NCBI GenBank assembly: GCA_030638575.1
Contig: DAOWEJ010000062.1
Span: 1-41,125 of the forward strand
Length of the DNA: 41,125 nucleotides
Source of the DNA: Deltaproteobacteria bacterium
Lineage (GTDB): Bacteria > Desulfobacterota > Desulfobacteria > Desulfobacterales > JAUWMJ01
Direction of reading: 5' to 3'
The notes under the pieces are model-generated. The model was not told where the DNA came from, searched no databases, and was given only the letters and a program-made list of their open reading frames with translations. Below, piece by piece: positions 17,001-25,453 of the stretch. The first letter of the stretch is position 1, and every line of letters starts with the position of its first letter. Made by a program: the position numbers and the translations under genes.

Positions 17001-19085
17001 TTACGCAACATTCTTTTTTTCTTCCCTGGCTTTTTCGACAAGTTCTTCCATAATCTGCTGAGGGACCTGTTTATATGTATTAAATTCCATGGTGAACTGC
17101 GCCTTGCCCTGTGTCAGAGACCTTAAAACGGTTGAATAACCGAACATTTCAGAAAGTGGAATACGGGCTTCGATGCTGCACATGGGGCCTTCATCCTGGG
17201 CACCGACTATCATTCCCCGACGCTGATTCAAAGAACCCATGACAGCACCCTGAAATTCCGTTGGAGTCTCGACTACGACTTTCATTATTGGCTCATGGAT
17301 GACCGGGCCCGCTTTGGCATATCCTTCTTTAAATGCTCCGCGAGCCGCTGCCTGAAAAGCCATCTCGGAAGAATCAACCGCATGGGACGCGCCATCATTA
17401 ATAAGAATTTTAACACCTGTTACAGGGAAGCCCATTTTAGGCCCTTTGGCAAGGGATTGTTTAAAACCTTTTTCGCATGCACTGATAAACTGGGTTGGAA
17501 TGGAGCCACCGGTAATTTTATTTTCAAATACGAATTCTTCTTCTGCAACCGGCTCAATATAACCTGCCACACGGCCAAACTGCCCGGCGCCGCCGGTTTG
17601 TTTTTTATGGGTATAATTGAATTCCGCTTTTCTGGTTATTGTTTCCCTGTATGCAACGCGGGGTTTTCCTGTAGAAACTTCTGCGTCGTATTCCCGTCGC
17701 ATCCTTTCAACATAGACTTCAAGATGAAGTGCTCCCATTCCTTCTATGATGGTTTCACTGGTTTCATCACTTACATGGGTCCTGAAGGTTGGGTCCTCCT
17801 TTGTGAATCGTCCAAGGGCTTTGGACATATTAATCTGAGACTTGTTGTCTTTTGGAGCAATCGCAAGAGAGATTACAGGTTCCGGCACAAACATGGATGT
17901 CATGGTGAGGCTAATTCCAGGAGAAGCAAAGGTATCCCCGGAAGCACATTCAATACCGAAAAGGGCGCCTATATATCCCGCTTCAATTTTATCAATATCT
18001 TCCATCTGGTCTGCATGCATCCTGGCAACCCTGCCGACTTTGAACTTTTTTCCATTACGAACGTTAACCATTGTCATACCTTTGGCAAGGGTTCCCTGAT
18101 ATACCCGTATGTAAGTAAGCTGACCGTATTGCCCGTCTTCAAGCTTAAATGCAAATGCAACAAGATCTTCATCAGGACTGTTGGAAAGGATAGCCGACTT
18201 TTCATTATCTTCCATGTCAAGGGCTTCGTTTTTTATATCAGACGGGCACGGCAGGAAGTTCGTGACAGCGTCAAGAAGCGGTTGAATGCCTTTGTTTTTA
18301 TAAGCTGATCCCATAAGAACCGGAGTAAATTTACGGGCAAGTGTGCCGCTTCGTATGGCGGATATTAAAAGATCTTCAGTTACACGATCTTCAAGTGCGG
18401 CTTCCATAAGTTCATCCGAAAACATGGAGGCAGCATCAATAAGTTCTTCCCGCTTTTCCAGCGCCTCATCAATAAGGTTATCCGGTATTTCCTCAATGCG
18501 AACATTCTCACCATTGTCACCATCAAAATAGATCGCCTTCATTATAACAAGGTCAACAATTCCTGTTAGATCAGCTTCAAGGCCCACAGGTATTTGCATT
18601 GCAACGGCATTATGACCAAGTTTATCTTTGAGCTGGTTGATGACTCGTAAAGGATTTGCCCCGCTTCTGTCGCATTTATTGATGAATGCAACACACGGCA
18701 CTTTGTATCTTTTCATTTGCTGGTCAACGGTAATGGATTGGGACTGAACACCACCAACACTGCATAGGACCAGTATTGCTCCGTCAAGCACACGCAGGGA
18801 TCGTTCAACTTCAATTGTAAAATCGACGTGGCCGGGAGTGTCAATGATATTAATTTCGTGACCTTGCCACTTACAAAAGGTAGCTGCGGAAGCAATTGTG
18901 ATGCCCCTTTCTTTTTCGAGCTCCATGGAATCCATGGTTGCACCGACACCGTCTTTACCCTTAACATCGTGAATGGCGTGTATCCGCTTGGTATAAAATA
19001 AAATCCGCTCCGTAAGGGTTGTTTTGCCTGAATCGATGTGTGCACTTATGCCTATGTTTCTAACTTTTTGAATGTCGTTTTTCAT
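17001..19085 (-). CDS. fusA: Translation elongation factor G, mitochondrial-EFG1-like (spdEFG1) type
   Basis: 694 residues, GTPase that drives ribosomal translocation. G1 is AHIDSGKTT (15-23), G3 DTPGH (82-86), G4 NKCD (136-139, cysteine in place of the usual methionine). Switch I region [20 protein letters not shown] and the HIDSGKTT start (not HIDAGKTT) are features of mitochondrial EFG1 and its spirochaete/planctomycete/deltaproteobacterial relatives. Domains II-V follow with [10 protein letters not shown] and the C-terminal [16 protein letters not shown]. It stands away from rpsL/rpsG/tuf, unlike canonical fusA. A second EF-G (recycling type) is expected elsewhere in the genome. Confidence 0.93.
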   Translation of the reverse strand: MKNDIQKVRNIGISAHIDSGKTTLTERILFYTKRIHAIHDVKGKDGVGATMDSMELEKERGITIASAATFCKWQGHEINIIDTPGHVDFTIEVERSLRVLDGAILVLCSVGGVQSQSITVDQQMKRYKVPCVAFINKCDRSGANPLRVINQLKDKLGHNAVAMQIPVGLEADLTGIVDLVIMKAIYFDGDNGENVRIEEIPDNLIDEALEKREELIDAASMFSDELMEAALEDRVTEDLLISAIRSGTLARKFTPVLMGSAYKNKGIQPLLDAVTNFLPCPSDIKNEALDMEDNEKSAILSNSPDEDLVAFAFKLEDGQYGQLTYIRVYQGTLAKGMTMVNVRNGKKFKVGRVARMHADQMEDIDKIEAGYIGALFGIECASGDTFASPGISLTMTSMFVPEPVISLAIAPKDNKSQINMSKALGRFTKEDPTFRTHVSDETSETIIEGMGALHLEVYVERMRREYDAEVSTGKPRVAYRETITRKAEFNYTHKKQTGGAGQFGRVAGYIEPVAEEEFVFENKITGGSIPTQFISACEKGFKQSLAKGPKMGFPVTGVKILINDGASHAVDSSEMAFQAAARGAFKEGYAKAGPVIHEPIMKVVVETPTEFQGAVMGSLNQRRGMIVGAQDEGPMCSIEARIPLSEMFGYSTVLRSLTQGKAQFTMEFNTYKQVPQQIMEELVEKAREEKKNVA

Positions 19086-19165
19086 AAAACTTTTTCCTGT
19101 CTGACAAAATGTATATTTTTGTATTAACTTAGCCTTTTGATAGAACCGGTTTCATAACCTCTTCT

Positions 19166-19209
19166 AAAAAAATCCCTCACTTGGGAGTTTAATACCAGAT
19201 GAGGGATTT
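19166..19209 (-). terminator. Intrinsic terminator downstream of the elbB-like gene
   Basis: On the minus strand AAATCCCTCA (complement of 19200-19209) pairs with TGAGGGATTT (complement of 19170-19179), followed by a T-run read from 19166-19172. It lies between the elbB-like gene and fusA and should isolate the two. Confidence 0.75.
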
Positions 19210-19281
19210 ACCTTTAACAAGTATTAAAAGAGACGACAAATATAATTCTCAATAGGGAAAAGTCAAGAGAATTTTTATTTC

Positions 19282-19935
19282 TCATGTCAGTTTTAAAATT
19301 TTGTTTACAAGTTTCTCTATTCCTACAGCAACATCCTTTATGCCTGGTCCAAGCATGTATGCAGGGGTGGTAACGATTTTGTTGTTTTTGTCAACATGAA
19401 TCATGTCAACGGTGCAGACCTTATGTTGCCCTCCCATTGCCTCAATCGCATCGGCTGTGCCGATATCGTTTCCGATGGTTACTTCCGGATTTATTCCGGA
19501 AAGCGCTTTGGTCAAAGTTGCGGGAGCAATGCAAATAGCTCCCACAGGTTTACCGGCAGAAACCATGTCGTTTAAAAGCCGGTCAACTTCTTCGTTAACT
19601 TCGGCATCTTTTCCCTTAACTGCAAAATTGCTTAAGTTTTTAGCAGCCCCGAATCCGCCGGGAATGATAAGGCCATCTATATCGGATGCTTGAACATCTT
19701 TTATATCCTTAATATTGCCCCTTGCAATTCGGGCTGATTCGACAAGTACATTTCTTTTTTCAACTGTCGCATCGCCCGTTAAATGGTTGATTACATCGAA
19801 CTGGTCAACGTTAGGAGCCATACAAACGATTTGAGCACCTGCCCGATCAAGCATAAGCAATGTTATTACTGCTTCGTGAATTTCCGAGCCGTCGTTTACA
19901 CCGCAGCCTGAAAGTAATACACCTATTTTAGCCAT
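19282..19935 (-). CDS. elbB: ElbB/ES1-family DJ-1-superfamily protein (putative glyoxalase)
   Basis: 217 residues of the class I glutamine-amidotransferase-like (DJ-1/PfpI) fold. LLSGCGVNDGSEIHE at the N-terminus, GLIIPGGFGAAKNLSNFA and the nucleophile-elbow cysteine C135 in GAICIAPATL are the ElbB/ES1 signatures. E. coli ElbB has been linked to isoprenoid metabolism and has glyoxalase activity; physiological role here is inferred only. AAGGAGG precedes the ATG. It stands alone with its own terminator. Confidence 0.88.
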   Translation of the reverse strand: MAKIGVLLSGCGVNDGSEIHEAVITLLMLDRAGAQIVCMAPNVDQFDVINHLTGDATVEKRNVLVESARIARGNIKDIKDVQASDIDGLIIPGGFGAAKNLSNFAVKGKDAEVNEEVDRLLNDMVSAGKPVGAICIAPATLTKALSGINPEVTIGNDIGTADAIEAMGGQHKVCTVDMIHVDKNNKIVTTPAYMLGPGIKDVAVGIEKLVNKILKLT

Positions 19936-20049
19936 ATTTTCCTCCTTTCATTATCAAGTTTTAGGTTAATGAAAATAAAAGCTATATCAGACAGTTAACA
20001 CTTAAAACATATTATAAAAGAGGGTTTTTGACTTTTAAAGAAACCATCA

Positions 20050-20775
20050 TTATTTGAACAAATGCCTTTTTCCTTTCATGAATCGTTTTGACAGGGGGCT
20101 TTGCCTGAGCAGTATATAAGTTGCGCCAGCACCTCCGTCACAGAGCCTTGCGCTTGAAAAGGCCATAATCCACTTACGCCAAGGGCCACACGTGAGCCAC
20201 TCGTAAACCTTGGACTTTAATACAGGTCGGGCAGGTGATGAAAGCCCGCGTCCATGCACTACCATAACAGCCCTTTTTTTCGTCATTAAAGAGTCTTTTA
20301 AAAACTCATCAAAAGCCGCCTTTGCATCATTTACATTTAATCCGTGGAGGTCAATATGGGCCTGAATCGAAAAATCACCCCGGTGAAGACGTTTAGTAAT
20401 GTACGGATGGACTTTGTATCCCGAACCTTCTATATATTCGGGAGTATCGGCAACAACAAAGCCTTTACCAGAATTTACAAGATTTTTGAGGCAGGCCAGG
20501 GTCTCATAATCCTCATCATTTTCATGGCCGACCAGTGGTCTGGGAAGAGGAGTGTTTTCTATCCGGTCTTCTTTTGAAATAGGTTTAACGTCAGCCATAG
20601 CCTTTTCAAAAAATTTCCGATCATCTTCCGGGTCTGTTTCCAGGTTCGACTTTTCTCCAAAAGATTTTATAGGGCTGTCAAAAGTGGGGTGCACAGGCAG
20701 CTTTGACCTGTTTTCAAGAAGGGTTTTCAGGCATTCAAAAGGTCGAAAGATGCCTGAGGATCTGGAAGGTTTCAT
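20050..20775 (-). CDS. Smr-domain protein (possible endonuclease/mismatch-related)
   Basis: 241 residues. The C-terminal ~90 residues form an Smr domain: HIDLHGLNVNDAKAAFDEFL, then VMVVHGRGL, then DGGAGATYILL. The N-terminal ~130 residues are polar and low in conserved motifs, as in stand-alone Smr proteins of the YdaL/SmrB type. The family includes MutS2-linked nucleases and SmrB, which cleaves mRNA at collided ribosomes. The LDxHG-type motif is present as DLHG. No MutS2 gene is adjacent. The exact role cannot be set from sequence. Confidence 0.82.
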   Translation of the reverse strand: MKPSRSSGIFRPFECLKTLLENRSKLPVHPTFDSPIKSFGEKSNLETDPEDDRKFFEKAMADVKPISKEDRIENTPLPRPLVGHENDEDYETLACLKNLVNSGKGFVVADTPEYIEGSGYKVHPYITKRLHRGDFSIQAHIDLHGLNVNDAKAAFDEFLKDSLMTKKRAVMVVHGRGLSSPARPVLKSKVYEWLTCGPWRKWIMAFSSARLCDGGAGATYILLRQSPLSKRFMKGKRHLFK

Positions 20776-20958
20776 AATGTTTGCCTTTGAAAACGAATAT
20801 TAAAAATTTATCAATCAATTGCATTAAGGTCAAACATAATCAGATTTTTAGCTAATAATTTTTCTTTTTGCTTTTGTCGGGTTTGTATTTGCACACAATG
20901 TTATTTATAAAACCCATGTTTTTAAACCGGTTTTTAATATTTTTTTGCTATTGATTTC

Positions 20959-20988
20959 TTGACTAAATTTACGATTTAGGTTGATAAT
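20959..20988 (+). promoter_or_regulatory. Sigma-70-type promoter for the CoA-transferase gene
   Basis: TTGACT (20959-20964), an 18-nt spacer, then GATAAT (20983-20988); each box is 5 of 6. Transcription would start near 20995, giving a short leader with GGGAGAGG before ATG 21031. The rest of the 255-bp gap from 20776 is AT-rich with nothing else recognised. Confidence 0.6.
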
Positions 20989-21030
20989 ATACATTATGTC
21001 GTTTTCAGGGAAAGACAAGGGAGAGGATAG

Positions 21031-22899
21031 ATGAACCTGAATGATTATTGTCCTGAAAAACTATTGAATGCACAAGAGGCTGTCTCGAAAATAAAAAGGG
21101 GCAGCAGAGTATTTATAGGCACCGGATGCGGTGAACCTCAGCAGTTGATCATGGCCATGGTAAATGATGAAAGTCTCCAGGATATCATGATTTACCAGAT
21201 GCTTTCATCAACACTTTCCAACTTTATTAAAGATGAATCATTTTCCAGGCGGTTTTTACTCAAACTTTTCTTTATAAGCAGTCATATGCGTGAAGCAGCT
21301 TTTGAGGGAAAAATCGATTACATACCTAGCTATCTTTCACAGATACCAAGACTCTTTGCAAGTCAACGCATAGGCCTTGATGTTGCCCTTATCCAGGTAA
21401 GTCCTCCGGACAAGTTTGGCTATTGCAGCCTGGGAGTATCGGTCGATATCACAAGATCAGGAATGGAAAATGCCGGAATGGTTATTGCCCAGGTAAACCC
21501 GATGATGCCCAGAACATGGGGGGACAGCTTCGTTCATGTTGACGATATAGATTACCTGGTAGAATACAAGGAACCTATTGTAGAGGCGTTGCCGACTATA
21601 AAAGACAATGAGATTGCTTCAAGGATCGGGTTTTACATCAGCCAGCTTGTGGATGACGGGGCTACGATTCAGATAGGTTTCGGAAATTTGCCCTTTTCCA
21701 TATTAAAATACTTAGATAAGAAAAAGGACTTAGGGGTACATACCCAGCTTATTACCGACGCTTTTCTTCCTTTGTTTGAAAAAAATGTTATTACAAATAA
21801 GAAAAAGACCCTTCTTCCCGGTAGGGTAGTGGCTTCTTTATGTATGGGATCTGAAAAAATTTACCGCTTTGTGGATAATAATCCGATGTTTTATTTCCGG
21901 TCGTCTGAATTTGTAAATGATCCGACGGTCATTGCACGCAACGATAACCTTATTTCCATAAGTTCGGCACTGGAGGTGGATCTAACAGGACAAGTCTGTA
22001 CAGATTCCATGGGATACCTCTTTTACAGCGGAATTGGTGATCAGGTCGACTTTCTTCGAGGGAGCGCCATGTCCAAAGGAGGGTTTTCCATTATTGCCCT
22101 TCCTTCTACTGCGCAAAACGAAAAAGTTTCACGTATAGTATCACATTTGAGTGAAGGAGCAGGTGTGGCCACCACACGGGGAGATGTTAACTTTGTTATA
22201 ACGGAGTACGGAATAGCGGAACTGCAAGGAAAAGGCATATACCAGAGGGTCATGGAACTGGCACAGATTGCACATCCAAAATTTCGCAGAAAGCTTATAG
22301 AAGCAGCCAAGAAGCATCATTATATTTTTTCTGATCAGCTTCCGCCATCCGAGGATGATCTTATTTTTCTGGAAAAATACAAAAGCTCCTTTACGTTAAG
22401 AAATGGAAAAACTATTGAATTCAGGCCGATTTTACCTTCAGATGAGTTCGGCTTCAGAAATTTTTTCTATTCTCTTCAGGAAAAGACTATCTATTTTAGA
22501 TTTTTTTATAAGATGAAATTATTTTCCCATGAAATTTTGCAGAAACAGTGGGCCAGTGTTGATTATCATAAAAATATGTCAATTATTGGCCTTGTTCAAA
22601 AAAGAGGACATAAAGAGATAATGGCTATAGGTTCCTATGCAATGGAAGAAGACGGCAGAGCAGAGGTTGCCTTTGTAGTTAGCGAGGATTACCAGAGCAT
22701 GGGTATCTGTTCTTATCTTCTTGAAATGCTTGAAAAAATTGCCAAAGAAAACGGTTATTCCGGTTTTTCAGCAACCGTCTTAAGAGAAAACTCTGCAATG
22801 ATTCGTGTTTTTAAAAAAAGGTATCCTAACTTAACAACTTCAATGCTGGGTGGAAGTAATGTCGGCATTTATATGAATTTTGAGGATACCAGCGAGTAA
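21031..22899 (+). CDS. Acetyl-CoA hydrolase/CoA-transferase fused to a GNAT acetyltransferase
   Basis: 622 residues. Residues ~1-440 are a class I CoA-transferase of the acetyl-CoA hydrolase/4-hydroxybutyrate CoA-transferase group, with the probable catalytic E315 in SSALEVDLTGQ and the GIGDQVDFLRG loop at 334-344. Residues ~465-622 are a GNAT domain: EFRPILPSDE, VAFVVSEDYQSMGICSYLL (acetyl-CoA pyrophosphate loop variant) and VLRENSAMIRVFKKR. Such fusions occur in sulfate reducers and syntrophs. The CoA-transferase could move CoA among acetate/short acyl groups; the GNAT part may acetylate proteins in response to acetyl-CoA. Substrates are not determined. Monocistronic from its own promoter. 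Confidence 0.87.
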   Translation: MNLNDYCPEKLLNAQEAVSKIKRGSRVFIGTGCGEPQQLIMAMVNDESLQDIMIYQMLSSTLSNFIKDESFSRRFLLKLFFISSHMREAAFEGKIDYIPSYLSQIPRLFASQRIGLDVALIQVSPPDKFGYCSLGVSVDITRSGMENAGMVIAQVNPMMPRTWGDSFVHVDDIDYLVEYKEPIVEALPTIKDNEIASRIGFYISQLVDDGATIQIGFGNLPFSILKYLDKKKDLGVHTQLITDAFLPLFEKNVITNKKKTLLPGRVVASLCMGSEKIYRFVDNNPMFYFRSSEFVNDPTVIARNDNLISISSALEVDLTGQVCTDSMGYLFYSGIGDQVDFLRGSAMSKGGFSIIALPSTAQNEKVSRIVSHLSEGAGVATTRGDVNFVITEYGIAELQGKGIYQRVMELAQIAHPKFRRKLIEAAKKHHYIFSDQLPPSEDDLIFLEKYKSSFTLRNGKTIEFRPILPSDEFGFRNFFYSLQEKTIYFRFFYKMKLFSHEILQKQWASVDYHKNMSIIGLVQKRGHKEIMAIGSYAMEEDGRAEVAFVVSEDYQSMGICSYLLEMLEKIAKENGYSGFSATVLRENSAMIRVFKKRYPNLTTSMLGGSNVGIYMNFEDTSE

Positions 22900-22929
22900 A
22901 GAAATTTTTAAAAAGCCATCAGATTTATC

Positions 22930-22959
22930 TTGATAAAGTGTTATATATTTTGATATATT
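22930..22959 (+). promoter_or_regulatory. Candidate promoter for the MglA/roadblock gene cluster
   Basis: TTGATA (22930-22935), an 18-nt spacer, then TATATT (22954-22959), in a very AT-rich stretch. An AAGGAGG follows at 22971-22977 with no start codon at the right distance; a 25-codon frame from GTG 23001 ends at 23078 on the next gene's start but lacks its own ribosome-binding site, so I do not call it. Confidence 0.35.
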
Positions 22960-23080
22960 AAATATTTGAAAAGGAGGATAAAAAAAGAAATAGCATCAGG
23001 GTGCGAGTATTGCCCAAAACCTTACTCGATTTAGAAAAAGAACAGATATCATATATGAATATTTTGCAGGAGGAATGAAA

Positions 23081-23485
23081 TTGACATATACTTTAGGTCA
23101 GGAACAACTTGATAGCATGGAAGAGATTTTGCAGGAGCATCTAATTGATGTCGGGGTTCGTTGCGTTTTTCTCATTGATATGGCCGGCAATATAATTGCC
23201 AATAAAGATAATGGCAAAATAAAACACGATGTTTATTCCCTGGCGGCCCTTGCTGCAGGAAACTTCGGTGCTGTGAGCGCCATGGCTAAAATAATTGGGG
23301 AAGGTGAATTCTCGTTGCTTTTTCATAAGGGTAAAAAGGAGAATATTCATTTCAACAAAATAAGCGCGGAATTTTTACTGATTACCATATTCAGCAACGA
23401 GATATCCTTAGGTTTTCTACGATTGAAAGTCGGTGAGGCTGTGGAAAAAATAAAGAAAATATTAGATAACATCAATACACCCTGA
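23081..23485 (+). CDS. Roadblock/LC7-family protein (MglB-like)
   Basis: 134 residues from the chosen start. GVRCVFLIDMAGNIIA, LAALAAGNFGAVSAMAKIIG, then FSLLFHKGKKENIHFNKI and LLITIFSNEISLGFLRLKV give the alternating roadblock/LC7 pattern of MglB and related GTPase partners. I prefer TTG 23081: AGGAGG at 23068-23073 is 7 nt away, whereas the ATG at 23075 is only 1 nt from it. The next gene encodes an MglA-like GTPase, so this is probably its regulator or activator. Which of GAP, exchange or scaffold roles applies is not visible. Confidence 0.85.
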   Translation: MTYTLGQEQLDSMEEILQEHLIDVGVRCVFLIDMAGNIIANKDNGKIKHDVYSLAALAAGNFGAVSAMAKIIGEGEFSLLFHKGKKENIHFNKISAEFLLITIFSNEISLGFLRLKVGEAVEKIKKILDNINTP

Positions 23486-23555
23486 CATTTCATTTATTCC
23501 CTGAACAACTACTGACAAAATATCGAGTAATATTTTAATTAACAGGTATATTTAT

Positions 23556-24161
23556 ATGGCATTTGTTAATCCGAAAAAAAAAGAGGTCCAGGTTAAAGTT
23601 GTATATTATGGCCCAGGAAGGGGCGGTAAAACAACTAATCTGGAATATATATATAAAAAATTCGACAAACGTATAAAAACAGAGATGGTCACCATCAAAA
23701 CCCATGGTGATAGAACGCTTTTTTTCGATTTCCTTCCTTTTGATATTGGAACAGTGAATGGATATGAGGTTAAAATACAGCTCTATACGGTGCCGGGGCA
23801 AGTAAAGTATGACGCTACCAGGCGACTTGTCTTAAGAGGGGTTGACGGAATTGTTTTTGTGGCAGATTCAATGGAGGTAAGAAGAGAGAAAAACATACTT
23901 TCTATAAAGAATCTGCAGGAAAATCTTGCAAATTATAAAAAAAGCATTTTCAAGATCCCAATCGTACTGCAATACAACAAAATGGACCTTGCAGAACAGG
24001 GAATCCCTCTATTGCCCGTTGAAACCCTTGAAAAAGACCTTAATAGTCAGTTAAAGACATCGTCTTTTGAGGCCAGTGCGATTACGGGAAAAAACGTAGT
24101 ACCGACCATGAAAAAGATCGTTTCCATGACAATTGCTACGATAGTCAAGGATCTGAAATAG
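23556..24161 (+). CDS. MglA-like small Ras-family GTPase
   Basis: 201 residues. P-loop GPGRGGKT (19-26), LFFDFLPFDIGTV, the switch II motif TVPGQ (78-82), NKMD (141-144) and SAI (174-176) are those of bacterial MglA GTPases, which set cell polarity and steer type IV pili or gliding machinery in myxobacteria. The P-loop has RGG where Myxococcus-type MglA has LCG. The roadblock gene is upstream and a charged unknown protein gene begins 11 bp after the stop. GTP-dependent switching is established for the family; the target here is inferred to be the motor ATPase at the end of the cluster. Confidence 0.93.
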   Translation: MAFVNPKKKEVQVKVVYYGPGRGGKTTNLEYIYKKFDKRIKTEMVTIKTHGDRTLFFDFLPFDIGTVNGYEVKIQLYTVPGQVKYDATRRLVLRGVDGIVFVADSMEVRREKNILSIKNLQENLANYKKSIFKIPIVLQYNKMDLAEQGIPLLPVETLEKDLNSQLKTSSFEASAITGKNVVPTMKKIVSMTIATIVKDLK

Positions 24162-24172
24162 GAGGTTGTTAA

Positions 24173-24808
24173 TTGGTACGTGAAAATTTCGATGATGCTC
24201 TAGTCAATGAAATCGATGGCCGTTTGGATAATTTGTTCGGTGAGGATGAAACGCCGCATAAAGATGCGGGGAAAAGTAAAAATCCTCAAGATTATCCTTT
24301 AAGAGAGCTAAAAGCTATTGTTTTATCTATCGACTGGGAGATAACCGATGACGTAATGAACAGGTTTGTTGATCAAACAGCCCGATTAAAAAAAAGATAT
24401 AGAGGCGACAAGATTCCTTTCACGTTTCTTCAGCTTCTCGGTTCAATTGGAGAATATATAAGGACCAACAAGGCCAAGTCACACCAGGATGCCTTTAAAA
24501 TTCTTAATTCATTATTTACAAAATTGGATAAAATGGTCCGTACAGAAGGTTTAGCAGAATCTGAAAAGAAAAAGATCCTTTCTGTTGAATTGAAAAAATA
24601 TAAGATTTTGAAAGATAAGTTAGCTTCCAGCAAGGCCGTTGTACAAAAGGAAAAACGCATAAAACCTGAAGAAAAGATTAAGCCTGAGAAGACCGATACG
24701 ATTCCTATAGAAGCCTTTGCAGATGCTATGGATCAGGTCAGACAGCTAATCCGAGTGGAATTCAAGGCTCTTAGGGATGAATTAAAGTTGTGGAGAAAAG
24801 GAAAGTAA
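24173..24808 (+). CDS. Conserved charged helical protein of unknown function
   Basis: 211 residues starting at TTG 24173 with GGAGG 7 nt upstream. Residues ~40-145 look like one helical domain (LRELKAIVLSIDWEITDDVM, RYRGDKIPFTFLQLLGSIGE, KSHQDAFKILNSLFTKLDKM). A Lys/Glu-rich linker (residues ~145-175) and a C-terminal amphipathic helix (AMDQVRQLIRVEFKALRDEL) follow. No enzyme motif, signal peptide or membrane segment is seen. Its place directly after the GTPase gene makes it a candidate effector or scaffold. I do not recognise the family by function. Confidence 0.7.
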   Translation: MVRENFDDALVNEIDGRLDNLFGEDETPHKDAGKSKNPQDYPLRELKAIVLSIDWEITDDVMNRFVDQTARLKKRYRGDKIPFTFLQLLGSIGEYIRTNKAKSHQDAFKILNSLFTKLDKMVRTEGLAESEKKKILSVELKKYKILKDKLASSKAVVQKEKRIKPEEKIKPEKTDTIPIEAFADAMDQVRQLIRVEFKALRDELKLWRKGK

Positions 24809-24843
24809 GCCCTATAATAGTTTATTTCTCCAACGCTGGATTG

Positions 24844-24884
24844 ATGGGGCAAGAAAGCCGGAGTTAAGCCCCCCATTGTTGTTT
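24844..24884 (+). terminator. GC-rich hairpin inside the signalling cluster
   Basis: TGGGGC (24845-24850) can pair with GCCCC(C)A (from 24868), followed by the T-rich TTGTTGTTTT. It could be a partial terminator or attenuator before the gene at 24929, allowing different expression of the GTPase module and the genes after it. Confidence 0.4.
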
Positions 24885-24928
24885 TGGTGTGTTAATAGAT
24901 TATAAAATGGCTAATCGGAGGAAGAACA

Positions 24929-25399
24929 ATGGATGTTTTGTCGGGTGATATTTCTGTTATGGTTTTCAAACAAGTGGTAAGAGACGGAGCCGGGGATATT
25001 TCCATAGACAGCCGGTTGCTGAGTGTGTTTCTGGAGTTGGATGGTAAAAAGACTCTTAGTACAGTTGCACAAAAAGCAGGTATGAATATGGGGGATATGA
25101 GAGAAGTTATATCCAGGCTTTTGGACCTGAATCTTGTGGAACCAACGGTGGAAAATGTTTTGATGCTGGATGATGATTTTATCGATTATCTCAATACTCA
25201 ATTATCCCTTGCGGTTGGTCCGGTTGCTGAAGTTTTGGTAGAAGATGAAATAACTAATATGGGCCACATCTTTTCACAATTCCCGGCTTCCAGGGTGGCG
25301 GAACTGGTTGAAATGCTCTCCAGTACCATTAAGCGTGAAGAAAAAAAGTCTGCGTTCAAGCTGAGTATGGTTAATAAAATAAGAGAAAAGGGATATTGA
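24929..25399 (+). CDS. Winged-helix-like protein with C-terminal 'GPVAEVLV' module
   Basis: 156 residues. Residues ~20-80 resemble a winged-helix/DUF4388-associated fold (SRLLSVFLELDGKKTLSTVA, MREVISRLLDLNLVEPT). Residues ~95-155 (LSLAVGPVAEVLVEDEITNM, AELVEMLSSTIKREEKKS) look like the small C-terminal domain that ends various myxobacterial and deltaproteobacterial signalling proteins. No DNA-binding or catalytic residue can be named. GGAGGA precedes the ATG. A role in protein-protein contacts within the cluster is inference. Confidence 0.68.
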   Translation: MDVLSGDISVMVFKQVVRDGAGDISIDSRLLSVFLELDGKKTLSTVAQKAGMNMGDMREVISRLLDLNLVEPTVENVLMLDDDFIDYLNTQLSLAVGPVAEVLVEDEITNMGHIFSQFPASRVAELVEMLSSTIKREEKKSAFKLSMVNKIREKGY

Positions 25400-25453
25400 T
25401 GCAGCGGAAATGGCCTTCCCAACACAAAATGATTATAAACAAGGAGTTTAGTA

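Noticed and set aside
16907-17041. Longer start of the P-loop ATPase at 17041
   Set aside because: It would overlap fusA by 41 bp, and the internal ATG 16906 has an ideal AAAGGAG.
17295-18308. Long open frame on the plus strand opposite fusA (337 codons)
   Set aside because: Antisense shadow of fusA; no recognisable motif, and fusA is unmistakable.
23001-23078. 25-codon frame from GTG 23001 ending on the roadblock gene start
   Set aside because: No ribosome-binding site at the right distance (AAGGAGG is 23 nt away) and no similarity known; could be chance.
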